Shown here piece after piece: positions 41,248-49,881 of a stretch of DNA of 64,000 nt. The notes under the pieces are model-generated. The model saw nothing but the letters and a program-made list of their open reading frames with translations, was not told the DNA's origin and did not search any database. The stretch's first letter is position 1, and each line of letters starts with the position of its first letter. The position numbers and the translations under genes are program-made. This DNA is from Microbacterium sp. 67-17 (GTDB taxonomy: Bacteria; Actinomycetota; Actinomycetes; Actinomycetales; Microbacteriaceae), in NCBI RefSeq assembly GCF_001898325.1, contig NZ_MKTR01000014.1:166540-230539 (forward strand), given 5' to 3'.

Positions 41248-42465
41248 GACCGCCAAGCCCGCGAGACTCACCACTGCTGCGCCCACGCACAGGGTCGTGA
41301 AGTTGTCGGCGGCGCCCGACATTGGATCCGGACCGCCGAGGGTGAGCAGCCATGCTGCGACGCTCGGGACCATGATCTGGGGCAGCGTATCGGCGATGTT
41401 CAAGGCGCCGAGGTATCGGCCGCCGGCACCGACGGGGATGCGACGGAGCGCTGTCGCAAGATTCACCGCCAGGAACACACCCATGGAGATTCCACCCAGA
41501 ACAGCGCTGACCACCAATGTCGGTGCGCTCGCGGCACCAGCCCGAACGAGTGCCGCGCCAGCCAGGAGGAGCGCGGAGCCTGCGAGCAGGATGCGGGGAT
41601 CGATCCGGTCAGCCACCCACCCGATGACGAGGGCGGCGATGACGATCGCCCCGCCACCGGCGAGCGTCGATAGGGAGGTGAGCGCCGTGGCGGCACCCGC
41701 TGTTCCCGTGATGCGGTCTGCCACCAGGTAGAGCATGAACGAGCTCACCAGACCGAACGCCACCGACTGGATGAATCGGCCCACCCAGACCGGTGCGAAG
41801 CGGCGGATCGAAGCGGCGCCACCAGCATCGGCATCCGGGGTCTGCGTTGCCCCCGCCCGTGCCGGGGCCGCACGCGGTGGAAGTACCGCCGCCGCCACGA
41901 CGGCGACGGCGACAGCCAGCACAGACATGGATATCGTCACCGTGGCGACGTGATCGGGGAGCACACTGGACAGGAGCAGGGGTGGGACGGTGCCCAGAAA
42001 CGCAGCAGCCGAGAAAGCTCCCGAGGCTCGCCCACGTTCGGCATCCGGAACGGCGTCAGCGAGCAGACCTGCCGCCGCTGCCAGGAGCGCGTTGTACGAG
42101 ATCTGCACCAGCACCCACGCGGTGAGCAGGAGCCCGATCGACGGTGCGATCAGCAGCAGGCCCATCGACGCAAGCCCGAAGACGGAGCCGCCGATGATCC
42201 ACGGATGCCGCGAGCCGAGCCGCGAACGCGTGCGGTCAGAGAGCGCCCCGAAGAGAGGATTGGCGATCGTCGCCGCCACGGCGCCGAGGGTCACAGCCAG
42301 GGCAAGGATGCCGGTTCGCTCTGTCGGGGGAGCGAGCAGATCGACCGCCAGTGGCAGACCGGTGATGGCTGGCGCCGTCATGGCCCCGATCCCGACGAGG
42401 TTCAGGGCCGCCGGAACCAGTGCCCCCCGTCCGAGTCGAGCACGGGAGCGGTCGGGCATGAGCAT
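41158..42465 (-). CDS. MFS transporter, possibly sugar-type
   Basis: A 435-residue permease with twelve predicted membrane segments. The loop between segments two and three, GALSDRTRSRLGSRHPWI, is the conserved sequence of sugar-porter-like MFS/GPH transporters of actinobacteria. Segment seven follows a cytoplasmic loop at about residue 210-230. ATG 42465 follows GGAGAG at nine bases; ATG 42459 is an alternative. The substrate is unknown. The gene's 3' end overlaps the convergent LuxR gene by 90 bases, so antisense interference is possible. Confidence 0.85.
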   Translation of the reverse strand: MLMPDRSRARLGRGALVPAALNLVGIGAMTAPAITGLPLAVDLLAPPTERTGILALAVTLGAVAATIANPLFGALSDRTRSRLGSRHPWIIGGSVFGLASMGLLLIAPSIGLLLTAWVLVQISYNALLAAAAGLLADAVPDAERGRASGAFSAAAFLGTVPPLLLSSVLPDHVATVTISMSVLAVAVAVVAAAVLPPRAAPARAGATQTPDADAGGAASIRRFAPVWVGRFIQSVAFGLVSSFMLYLVADRITGTAGAATALTSLSTLAGGGAIVIAALVIGWVADRIDPRILLAGSALLLAGAALVRAGAASAPTLVVSAVLGGISMGVFLAVNLATALRRIPVGAGGRYLGALNIADTLPQIMVPSVAAWLLTLGGPDPMSGAADNFTTLCVGAAVVSLAGLAVLPFLRPVSEPVVGVGVDAGPHEPPRGERS

Positions 42466-42812
42466 CAGGCTAATCTCTCCCGGGGTTCCGGTGTCGATGG
42501 GGCGCCGGGCGCGACCGGGATGCTATGTCGCAACGGTGCACCGTTTGGCGCACACGCCGGCGCCGCCGCCACGCCTGCGGCGTGTCGCGGTCGGGGTGCG
42601 CCGTTGCGACAGGGCTGGTACCACGGGCACGGCGCGGATGGTTCGCGCGCAGCATCCGGATGCCGTAAGCTATCCCTTTGGTGCTTGCCTCACTGCGGCA
42701 GACACCTGCGAACGTGAGCCCTCCACTGGCGTGTTCGGCGGCCTTCGGCCTCGGAACCACCCCGGAGCGGGATTCACGAACTCCTCCGTTCGAACCAGAA
42801 AGCAGCACTATC
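42466..42812 (+). promoter_or_regulatory. Upstream region and leader of rplM-rpsI
   Basis: A 347-base gap. A -10-like TAAGCT (42666-42671) with a weak TTCGCG 18 bases upstream would give a leader of about 135 bases before rplM. The leader contains a small hairpin around GGCCTTCGGCC (near 42740-42750). No gene was found in it. Confidence 0.4.
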
Positions 42813-43259
42813 GTGACGCGCACATTCACCCCCAAGGCTGGCGAAATCCAGCGCGAATGGCTCGTGATCGACGCCACCGACGTCGTTCTCGGCCGCCTCG
42901 CCTCCCACGCTGCAGCGCTCCTGCGCGGCAAGCACAAGGCGACTTTCGCACCGCACGTTGACAGCGGCGACCACGTCATCATCATCAACGCTGACAAGGT
43001 CGCCCTCACCGGCCAGAAGCTCCAGAAGAAGATGGCTTACCGCCACTCCGGCTACCCGGGTGGGCTCAAGGCCGTCGCGTACAGCGAGCTGCTCGAGAAG
43101 AACCCCGTCCGCGCCGTCGAGAAGGCCATTCGCGGCATGCTCCCCAAGAACAGCCTGGGTCGCCAGCAGCTGTCCAAGCTGAAGGTGTACGTCGGTGCCG
43201 AGCACCCGCACGCCGCTCAGCAGCCCAAGACATACACGCTCGACCAGGTCGCCCAGTAA
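42813..43259 (+). CDS. rplM: 50S ribosomal protein L13
   Basis: A 148-residue ribosomal protein of the large subunit. Core signatures are [47 protein letters not shown] and [20 protein letters not shown]. The GTG start at 42813 gives the normal length; the frame is open upstream to 42678 but the extension has no homology. It is followed after 29 bases by rpsI, the universal pairing. Confidence 0.98.
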   Translation: MTRTFTPKAGEIQREWLVIDATDVVLGRLASHAAALLRGKHKATFAPHVDSGDHVIIINADKVALTGQKLQKKMAYRHSGYPGGLKAVAYSELLEKNPVRAVEKAIRGMLPKNSLGRQQLSKLKVYVGAEHPHAAQQPKTYTLDQVAQ

Positions 43260-43288
43260 GCGCCGGACAGACCCAGAAGGACATACTC

Positions 43289-43771
43289 GTGGCGAACGAC
43301 ACCACCGCAACCGAGCCCACCAGCTACACAACCGAATCCGCCGTCGACGTCGAGGCTGTCGAGGCCGCGCGCCCCGTGCTCAACGTTCCCGGCGCGGCAG
43401 TGGGCCGCCGCAAGGAAGCCATCGCGCGCGTGCGCCTGGTTCCCGGTACCGGCACCATCACCGTCAACGGCCGTGCGTTCGAGAACTACTTCCCGAACAA
43501 GCTGCACCAGCAGCTCGTGACCGACCCCTTCACGCTGTTGAACCTCACCGGCGCCTACGACGTCATCGCCCGCATCCAGGGCGGTGGCCCGTCGGGCCAG
43601 GCCGGTGCGCTGCGCCTGGGCATCGCCCGTGCGCTCAACGAGATCGACGCCGAGAACAACCGCCCGGCCCTCAAGAAGGCCGGCTTCCTCTCGCGCGACG
43701 CTCGCGTGAAAGAGCGCAAGAAGGCTGGTCTCAAGAAGGCGCGTAAGGCTCCGCAGTACTCGAAGCGTTAA
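43289..43771 (+). CDS. rpsI: 30S ribosomal protein S9
   Basis: A 160-residue small-subunit protein. The variable acidic N-terminal 45 residues are longer than in E. coli but usual for actinobacteria. The core follows, with [17 protein letters not shown], then [19 protein letters not shown], and the tRNA-contacting tail [16 protein letters not shown] 43289 follows AAGGA. Co-transcribed with rplM. Confidence 0.98.
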   Translation: MANDTTATEPTSYTTESAVDVEAVEAARPVLNVPGAAVGRRKEAIARVRLVPGTGTITVNGRAFENYFPNKLHQQLVTDPFTLLNLTGAYDVIARIQGGGPSGQAGALRLGIARALNEIDAENNRPALKKAGFLSRDARVKERKKAGLKKARKAPQYSKR

Positions 43772-43791
43772 TCGCTTCCCAACCGCGAACC

Positions 43792-45156
43792 ATGCCGCTT
43801 TTCGGCACGGACGGCGTACGAGGGCTTGCCAACGGCATCCTCACCGCCGATCTCGCTTTGTCCCTGGCCCAGGCGACAGCTGTCGTCCTGGGCCAGGGCC
43901 GTACCGCTGATGCCCGCCGTGCTGCGGGCAAGCGCCTCACCGCGGTCGTCGCCCGTGACCCACGCGTGTCGGGGGAGTTCCTCGTTGCCGCTGTGTCGGC
44001 TGGACTTGCCTCGTCGGGCGTCGACGTCCTGGATGCCGGCGTCTTGCCCACCCCCGCCCTGGCCTACCTCGTCGGCGACCACGACGCCGATTTCGGGGTC
44101 ATGGTCTCGGCATCCCACAACCCAGCACCCGACAACGGCATCAAGATCTTCGCTCGCGGCGGTGTGAAGCTGCCCGACGTCGTCGAGGCGCGCATCGAAG
44201 CCGCCATGAGCGGTGACAAGCTGCAGCCGACCGGCGCCGGCGTCGGCCGGATCTCCCGGTTCTCGGATGCCGAGGACCGCTACGTCCTGCACCTGCTCCA
44301 GTCGCTGCCGCATCGGCTCGAGGGTCTGCATGTCGTGCTCGATTGCGCGCACGGCGCGGCATCCGCCGTCTCGCCGCAGACGTTCGCGGATGCCGGGGCT
44401 CGGGTCACCGTCATCGGCGCCGATCCCGACGGCTTGAACATCAACGACGGTGTCGGTTCGACGCACCTCGATCAGCTTGCGGCGGCTGTCGTCGCGCACG
44501 GTGCCGACCTCGGCATCGCGCACGACGGCGACGCCGACCGGTGCCTTGCCGTGGATGCAGCCGGGCGCGTGATCGACGGCGACCAGATCATGGCGATCCT
44601 CGCCGTGGCTTTGCAGGAGCGCGGCGAGCTCGTCGACGACACCCTCGTCGCGACAGTCATGAGCAACCTCGGTCTTCACCGCGCGATGGCCGATCACGGC
44701 ATCCGTGTCGAGCAGACAGCCGTCGGCGACCGGTATGTGTTGGAGCGCATGACCGAGGGCGGGTTCGCCCTCGGCGGCGAGCAGTCGGGCCACGTCATCA
44801 TGTCGCGGTTCGCCACCACCGGCGACGGCCTGCTCACGGGGCTTCACATCATGGCGGAGATGGCCCGGACCGGGCGCTCTCTGGCCGACCTCGCCTCGAT
44901 CATGACCGTGTACCCGCAGGTGCTGGTGAACGTGACGGGCGTCGACCGGTCGCTGGTTGCGACCGACGAGGTCGTGCAGGATGCGGTGTCCCAGGCATCC
45001 GCTGCTCTGGGGCAGTCGGGCCGCGTTCTGCTGCGCCCCTCCGGAACCGAGCCCCTCGTGCGCGTCATGGTCGAGGCGGCCGACGCCGAGACGGCCCACG
45101 CTCACGCCGAGGCCCTCGCCGGCGTGGTGCGCGAACGGCTCACTCTTTCTGCCTGA
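43792..45156 (+). CDS. glmM: Phosphoglucosamine mutase
   Basis: It interconverts glucosamine-6-phosphate and glucosamine-1-phosphate for UDP-GlcNAc and peptidoglycan. The 454-residue protein shows the substrate start [11 protein letters not shown], the phosphoserine loop [16 protein letters not shown], the metal loop [13 protein letters not shown], the sugar loop GGEQSGHVI and the phosphate-binding [14 protein letters not shown]. All catalytic residues are present. It starts 20 bases after rpsI, the common actinobacterial order, and acts downstream of GlmS (49881). No obvious ribosome site precedes ATG 43792. Confidence 0.97.
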   Translation: MPLFGTDGVRGLANGILTADLALSLAQATAVVLGQGRTADARRAAGKRLTAVVARDPRVSGEFLVAAVSAGLASSGVDVLDAGVLPTPALAYLVGDHDADFGVMVSASHNPAPDNGIKIFARGGVKLPDVVEARIEAAMSGDKLQPTGAGVGRISRFSDAEDRYVLHLLQSLPHRLEGLHVVLDCAHGAASAVSPQTFADAGARVTVIGADPDGLNINDGVGSTHLDQLAAAVVAHGADLGIAHDGDADRCLAVDAAGRVIDGDQIMAILAVALQERGELVDDTLVATVMSNLGLHRAMADHGIRVEQTAVGDRYVLERMTEGGFALGGEQSGHVIMSRFATTGDGLLTGLHIMAEMARTGRSLADLASIMTVYPQVLVNVTGVDRSLVATDEVVQDAVSQASAALGQSGRVLLRPSGTEPLVRVMVEAADAETAHAHAEALAGVVRERLTLSA

Positions 45157-45195
45157 GCAGTCGTAGCAGGCGCATAGGCTTTACCGTCGGGCGCC

Positions 45196-45543
45196 ATAGC
45201 TCGGACCGTCACTCTCGATCCATCGATCTGCACGGACATCTACCCGAGCCTCGACGCGATCACCGATTCGACGACGGCGATCTCGACCACACAGCTTGCG
45301 ATTCCAGAGTCCGTCGCGACGGCGGTCTTCTCGTTGTCCGACTACACCGGCTCATCCCGCAACCTCGCCCAGGTAAGCCTGGCCAGCGACAACGTCTTCG
45401 GTGAAGACGGTGGGGCGCTGCAGATCCCGACAGTGACGGGCTCGGTGGATGCCGGATACGCAGCATCCCTCGTGGTTCGAGTGGACACCACGACGGCCCC
45501 CACGAGTGGGTGTGCCCCCTCGGCTGGGGGTGGCCGGCCGTGA
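45196..45543 (+). pseudogene. Coding-like frame without a normal start (ATA at the expected position)
   Basis: From 45178 the frame is open to TGA at 45541-45543 and has the composition of a secreted or surface segment (YPSLDAITDSTTAISTT, VSLASDNVFGEDGG, VTGSVDAGYAASLVVRVDTT). No ATG, GTG or TTG occurs before 45334. A leaderless-type box TACCGT (45182-45187) lies eight bases before ATA 45196, just where a start codon would be expected, so a start mutated from ATG to ATA is possible. No family is recognised. It may be a decayed gene or a non-canonical start. Confidence 0.4.
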
Positions 45544-45549
45544 GGTCGT

Positions 45550-45623
45550 AACGGCGCAGAGTTTCGGCGACACGCCGGTGGCCGGAGCCTGAGGCCGGGG
45601 TGTCGAGCACGATCTGCGCCGTT
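45550..45623. repeat. Extended imperfect inverted repeat
   Basis: AACGGCGCAGA (45550-45560) pairs exactly with TCTGCGCCGTT (45613-45623), and inside them CGACAC (45568-45573) pairs with GTGTCG (45600-45605). The loop is rich in CCGG. It lies between convergent transcripts (the start-less frame and ppx) and may be a terminator or a palindromic mobile repeat. Confidence 0.5.
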
Positions 45624-45666
45624 GCGCATCGCACGCGGCGGTGCCGCGGCCGTGGCTCGGCGCCGG

Positions 45667-46599
45667 TCAGCCCCAGGCCATCGACTCGATGTAGCGCAGC
45701 AGCACACCCTCGCGCAGCGCCCACGGGCTCACTTCGAGCTCCTCGACATCCATCGCGCGCATCGCCTCGTGCAGGACCACGGCGCCCGCGACGATCTGGA
45801 AGGTGCGATCGGCGGTGATGCCGGGAAGCTCCTGTCGGGCGGATGCCGGAATGCGCGCCAAGCGCGGGATCCAGGACCCGAGCGCAGCGCGGGGGAGCAT
45901 CATCCGCTCGCTTCCCGACCACCCCGGGAGTGGGTAGCCCACGAGTTTGGCAAGGGACCGGATCGTCTTCGAGGAGCCGACGGTGTGATCGGGCCGGGGG
46001 AGGGCGCCGAAAGTCTTGGTCAGCGGTTTGAGTGTCTGGCGGGCGTGGGCCCGCAGGCGATCGACGGCCTCCTCGCCGGGCGGATCGTCTGGCAGGTACG
46101 CGATCGTCATGCGGCCGGCGCCGAGGGGAACGGATGCCGCCTCATCCGGCAGCTCATCGGCGCCCGCCGCGATCTCCAGTGACCCACCGCCGATGTCGAA
46201 GAGCAGGATCTGGCCTGCCGACCAGCCGAACCACCGCCGCACCGCGAGAAACGTGAAGCGTGCCTCGGACACGCCCCCGAGTACCTGCAGCTGCTGACCG
46301 AGCGCCTCCTCGATGCGCCCGATCACCTCGGCGCCGTTGGTCGCCTCCCGCACCGCCGAGGTCGCCGTAGCGAGGAACTCGTCGACCTTCTCGCGTTCGG
46401 CCACGGCGCGGGCCTGCGTGACGGCATCCACCAGCGCGGCGATACCCTCCTGGCTGATCGCGCCATCGGGCGTGACGTACCTCATGAGGCGCAGCACCGA
46501 TCGATGGCTCGTGGAGGCCAGGGGCCGACCGCCGGGGTGGGCGTCGGCGACGAGGAGATGGACGGTGTTGGAGCCGATGTCGAGGACGCCCAGACGCAC
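45667..46599 (-). CDS. Ppx/GppA-family exopolyphosphatase / pppGpp phosphatase
   Basis: A 310-residue phosphatase of the ASKHA fold, acting on polyphosphate or pppGpp; actinobacteria carry short Ppx forms like this. Visible are the N-terminal phosphate loop LGVLDIGSNTVHLLVAD, the acidic ATSAVREATNG and the second loop LLFDIGGGSLEIAAG. GTG 46599 has a leaderless-type TAGGCT box (46612-46607) seven bases upstream, so the open extension to 46680 is rejected. It follows the DUF218 gene by 35 bases. Confidence 0.9.
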   Translation of the reverse strand: MRLGVLDIGSNTVHLLVADAHPGGRPLASTSHRSVLRLMRYVTPDGAISQEGIAALVDAVTQARAVAEREKVDEFLATATSAVREATNGAEVIGRIEEALGQQLQVLGGVSEARFTFLAVRRWFGWSAGQILLFDIGGGSLEIAAGADELPDEAASVPLGAGRMTIAYLPDDPPGEEAVDRLRAHARQTLKPLTKTFGALPRPDHTVGSSKTIRSLAKLVGYPLPGWSGSERMMLPRAALGSWIPRLARIPASARQELPGITADRTFQIVAGAVVLHEAMRAMDVEELEVSPWALREGVLLRYIESMAWG

Positions 46600-46612
46600 G
46601 GGGGTCAGCCTA
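46599..46612 (-). promoter_or_regulatory. Leaderless-type -10 box for ppx
   Basis: Leftward TAGGCT at 46612-46607, seven bases, then GTG 46599. It gives ppx its own promoter inside the gap after the DUF218 gene. Confidence 0.5.
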
Positions 46613-46634
46613 TCGGTGGCTTGAGCTGGGGGCG

Positions 46635-47210
46635 TCAGGGGAGCGCGCCGGCGGGTGGATCCGCGCAGCCGAGGACCCACGCCTTCGCGAATGCGGCGCT
46701 CTGGTAGGCGTAGTTGTAGATCCAGCGCGAGAGGTTCAGGCGCTCGTCAACGGGAATCACTGTCACATCGGCATCCGCGCACGCGTCGAAGATGAAGCGC
46801 GTGCGCAGGACGTGCGGAGTGTAGGTCAGGACGATGACGGCGTCGCCGTCGGTCGCGTAGGACTGCAGCATCGCGGCTTCCCCCCTCGTGGTGAACGGGT
46901 CGGGGGTGCGGCAGGTCACGTAGGCGCGCCAGCAGTAGGCGAGCTCGTCGGCCGAGTCCGGACCCGACGATGGCACTGACACCAGGACCTCATCGGCGAT
47001 CCCCTGGTCGCGAAGGCTCTCGGCGTCAGCGATGCGGGTGGCAGTCGGCGGGCCGATCACGTAGATGAGGTCGGCTGCGGGTGCCGGGGGATCGGCAGGA
47101 AAGACATACAGCGGAAGCCCGACCGCGGCGACGAGGGCGATGATCGTCAGGATGCCGAAAGCGCCGCGTCGCGCCCACCGGGCTCGAGTGATGATCGACT
47201 CGTCGTCCAC
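46635..47210 (-). CDS. DUF218/YdcF-like membrane-anchored protein
   Basis: A 191-residue protein with one N-terminal membrane helix (GAFGILTIIALVAAVGLPLY) and an outer DUF218 domain: DLIYVIGPPTATRIADAESL, the TTRGEAAMLQSYA segment and VIVLTYTPHVLRTRFIFDAC. Family members (SanA, YdcF, ElyC) influence envelope integrity or bind nucleotide-like ligands. GTG 47210 follows GGAGG; the open extension to 47294 overlaps the coaA promoter. Confidence 0.8.
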   Translation of the reverse strand: MDDESIITRARWARRGAFGILTIIALVAAVGLPLYVFPADPPAPAADLIYVIGPPTATRIADAESLRDQGIADEVLVSVPSSGPDSADELAYCWRAYVTCRTPDPFTTRGEAAMLQSYATDGDAVIVLTYTPHVLRTRFIFDACADADVTVIPVDERLNLSRWIYNYAYQSAAFAKAWVLGCADPPAGALP

Positions 47211-47325
47211 GCGTGCATCCTCCGTCTCTTGGTGCGGCGACCACGGCGTCGACGTGCATTGACGAGCGCCAGTGTAGTGAGCCATCGATGACAACTCGGC
47301 GTCGGGAGGGATACGTCGCGGGGAC

Positions 47326-47338
47326 TACGATGGCCCCG
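47326..47338 (+). promoter_or_regulatory. Leaderless-type -10 box for coaA
   Basis: TACGAT at 47326-47331 lies six bases before GTG 47338, with no ribosome site. Confidence 0.55.
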
Positions 47339-48300
47339 TGCCCAGCGATGCCGCAGCCCTTGACGCCCGCGAGCAACTGAACCCGCAGCTCTACCGTGAG
47401 ATCTCGCGCCCCGACTGGGCGAGGCTCGCCGCCGACATGCCTCAGCCGCTCACCGAGACAGAGATCGTGTCGCTTCGCGGCCTCGGCGATCGCCTCGACA
47501 TCGACGAGGTGCGCGAGGTGTATCTCCCGCTCAGTCGCCTCCTGAGCCTGTATGCCGGCGCAACTCGCCGAATCGGAGCAGACACGAGCGCGTTCCTTCA
47601 CGAGACCGACTCGACCACCCCGTTCGTGGTGGGTGTCGCCGGTTCGGTCGCCGTCGGCAAATCCACCATCGCGCGTCTGCTGCGCGAGCTGATGAGTCGC
47701 TGGCCCGACACCCCGCGCGTCGAACTCGTGACCACCGACGGCTTCCTCTATCCCAATGCCGAGCTCGAGCGCCGCGGCATCATGCACCGCAAGGGCTTCC
47801 CCGAGTCCTACGACCGGCGCGCGCTCGTGCAATTCCTCACCGACGTCAAGAGCGGCGCACCCGAGGTTCGCGCTCCCTTCTACTCCCACATGAAATACGA
47901 CATCGTCCCGGATGCCGTCATCACGGTTCGCCGGCCGGATGTCGTGATCGTCGAGGGACTGAACGTGCTGCAACCACCGCCGTCGCCGAACGAGGTGGCA
48001 GTCAGTGACCTGTTCGATTTCTCCATCTACGTCGATGCCGATCCCGAACACATCACGCAGTGGTTCGTCGACCGATTCCTCGCTCTCAAACACGGCGCAT
48101 TCGCCGACCCCGGATCGTTCTTCAACGTCTTCTCGGACCTCACCGATGAGACGGCGGTCGAAACTGCCCTGGGGTTTTGGAACGAGATCAACCTGCCGAA
48201 CCTGATCGAGAACGTCCTGCCCACCAGGCATCGGGCTACCCTCGTGCTGCAGAAGGCTGCCAATCACGCGGTCGACCGCGTGCTGCTGCGCAAGGTCTAG
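47338..48300 (+). CDS. coaA: Type I pantothenate kinase
   Basis: It phosphorylates pantothenate, the first step of CoA synthesis. The 320-residue protein has the Walker A loop [17 protein letters not shown] at about 98-114, [31 protein letters not shown] and the pantothenate-site region [20 protein letters not shown], all typical of CoaA and distinct from types II and III. The leaderless GTG start is used. Divergent from the DUF218 gene. Confidence 0.97.
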   Translation: MPSDAAALDAREQLNPQLYREISRPDWARLAADMPQPLTETEIVSLRGLGDRLDIDEVREVYLPLSRLLSLYAGATRRIGADTSAFLHETDSTTPFVVGVAGSVAVGKSTIARLLRELMSRWPDTPRVELVTTDGFLYPNAELERRGIMHRKGFPESYDRRALVQFLTDVKSGAPEVRAPFYSHMKYDIVPDAVITVRRPDVVIVEGLNVLQPPPSPNEVAVSDLFDFSIYVDADPEHITQWFVDRFLALKHGAFADPGSFFNVFSDLTDETAVETALGFWNEINLPNLIENVLPTRHRATLVLQKAANHAVDRVLLRKV

Positions 48301-48457
48301 AAGCGCGATCACCGCCCGATATCGGCGCGGATCGGCGGGATTCTCCAATCGCCGGGGACGTGGGAGCGGTACCAAAGCAGGTGGGACGCCACCGATATCG
48401 CGACACGCCGATCGTCATGGTAGAGATGTCTCATGCGGGGTGGTCATCGGGGGCCGT

Positions 48458-49783
48458 ATGAAAGCTCTGCTCCCTAACCGGCGTGGGCGCTTCTTCGGCG
48501 TGACGCTCCTGTCAGCGATTGCGGCAGGGGCGATGATCGGCGTGCCCGCCATCGCCGCGGCCGCGCCGGCGGACGTGGCCGGTTCCGCGGCATCCGTCAC
48601 CCCCGTCACGACCCCTGAGTCGGGCGCATCGGGTGCCGATGGTGGGGTGGATGCGGCATCCTGCGTCGCGGGGATGTCACCCCACCTCGTGCGGCTCACC
48701 GGCTCTGATGGGGATCCCGTGCGAAACCCCGTCCTGCTTGTGCACGGGTGGCTCAGCACCGCGATGCCCGAATCGGAGGCAGGACCCCGACCGGTCACGA
48801 CGAGCACGGGTATCGCAAACTCTCCGTTCTCCAGGCCCGTCGAATGGTCGTCGGACGGCGATCCCGCGGTGGATCTGCGCTCGCTGCAGGAGCGACTGTC
48901 CGAACTGCCCGACACCACTGTCTTCGCCTTCGATTACTCGTCCATGGCAGCACTGTGGGTGGGGCACACCGCCACCGCCCCCGCGCTTGCGGGAGTGATC
49001 GACTGTCTTGCCGCGGAGTCAGGCGACACCGTCGACATCGTCGCGCACTCGATGGGTGGGCTCGCCCTTCGTTACGCCCTCGGGGGATCGAACGAGGGGG
49101 TGGCCTCGCACGTCGGTCAGGTCATCACCGTGGCGACACCCAACGAGGGCTCTCAGGTCGCATCGGCGGTGTCGATCCTCGGGGATGCGACGGAGTCGCT
49201 GTTCTCGTCGGCCTCGCTCCTCGCTCAGATCGCTGTGCCCGCAATCGTCGGAATCTGCAATCGCGAGATGGAGTCGGATGCTCGCGTCGGGTGCGACATC
49301 CCACCGAGCGTGCGGACCGTCTTCGCGGTCGCGGGTGACGGCGGTCAGGCGCTTCGGGCGGGCTCGGCGGAGCTCTCGAGCGTGCCGGAGTGGCCGAGCA
49401 GCGTGAAGGTTCACGCGATTGCCGGCGATTACCGCATTCACGTGACGGCCGGGCTCGTGCCCCCCGAGATCTTCACGGCTCTGCGCGACGCCGCGGGGGT
49501 CTTCGGGTTGGATGTGAGGCCTGCTCTCGACGAGGAGATCGAGGCCGGTGATGGCATTGTCGAGGTGAGTTCGGCGACAGCGGATGCCGACTCGAGCTTC
49601 ATTGCGCGCTGTGACGTGACCGTCGAGCTCACCACCACGGAAGGGTCGGCGACGTTCGGCGATCTCACGGAGCGATTCGGTGGCATCCCGCCGCTTGCGG
49701 GTCCGTGTGCACACGATCGCCTGTTTGAGAACGACGACGTCGCGCGGGATATCGTCGCGACGCTCGGGGCGTCCCGCGGGTAG
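48458..49783 (+). CDS. Secreted alpha/beta-hydrolase (lipase/esterase)
   Basis: A 441-residue exported hydrolase. A signal peptide (FFGVTLLSAIAAGAMIGVPA, cleavage near AAAAPA) precedes a Ser/Thr/Ala-rich spacer. The lipase fold then shows the oxyanion segment NPVLLVHGWLSTAMP, the nucleophile elbow VDIVAHSMGGLALRYAL, TVATPNEGSQVAS, and a C-terminal acidic segment GDGIVEVSSATADADSS. It resembles lipase class 2/EstA-type enzymes of actinobacteria. ATG 48458 is chosen for its signal peptide; the frame is open from 48440. The 157 bases between coaA and this gene hold a weak hairpin (about 48313-48340). Confidence 0.85.
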   Translation: MKALLPNRRGRFFGVTLLSAIAAGAMIGVPAIAAAAPADVAGSAASVTPVTTPESGASGADGGVDAASCVAGMSPHLVRLTGSDGDPVRNPVLLVHGWLSTAMPESEAGPRPVTTSTGIANSPFSRPVEWSSDGDPAVDLRSLQERLSELPDTTVFAFDYSSMAALWVGHTATAPALAGVIDCLAAESGDTVDIVAHSMGGLALRYALGGSNEGVASHVGQVITVATPNEGSQVASAVSILGDATESLFSSASLLAQIAVPAIVGICNREMESDARVGCDIPPSVRTVFAVAGDGGQALRAGSAELSSVPEWPSSVKVHAIAGDYRIHVTAGLVPPEIFTALRDAAGVFGLDVRPALDEEIEAGDGIVEVSSATADADSSFIARCDVTVELTTTEGSATFGDLTERFGGIPPLAGPCAHDRLFENDDVARDIVATLGASRG

Positions 49784-49867
49784 TGCTGTCGCGACGCTGG
49801 GGCGTCCCGGAGATAGCGCCGTCGTGTATTCCCGGCGGCGGCGCAGGATGCGGGCGTCCGCGCCCCG

Positions 49868-49881
49868 TAGCATGTGTGGAA
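49868..49881 (+). promoter_or_regulatory. Leaderless-type -10 box for glmS
   Basis: TAGCAT at 49868-49873 lies seven bases before ATG 49881. It decides between two tandem in-frame ATG codons (49872 and 49881). Confidence 0.6.

Noticed and set aside
49680..49880. Longer start for glmS, including ATG 49872
   Set aside because: The catalytic cysteine must be residue 2; only ATG 49881 allows this, and a -10 box fits it.
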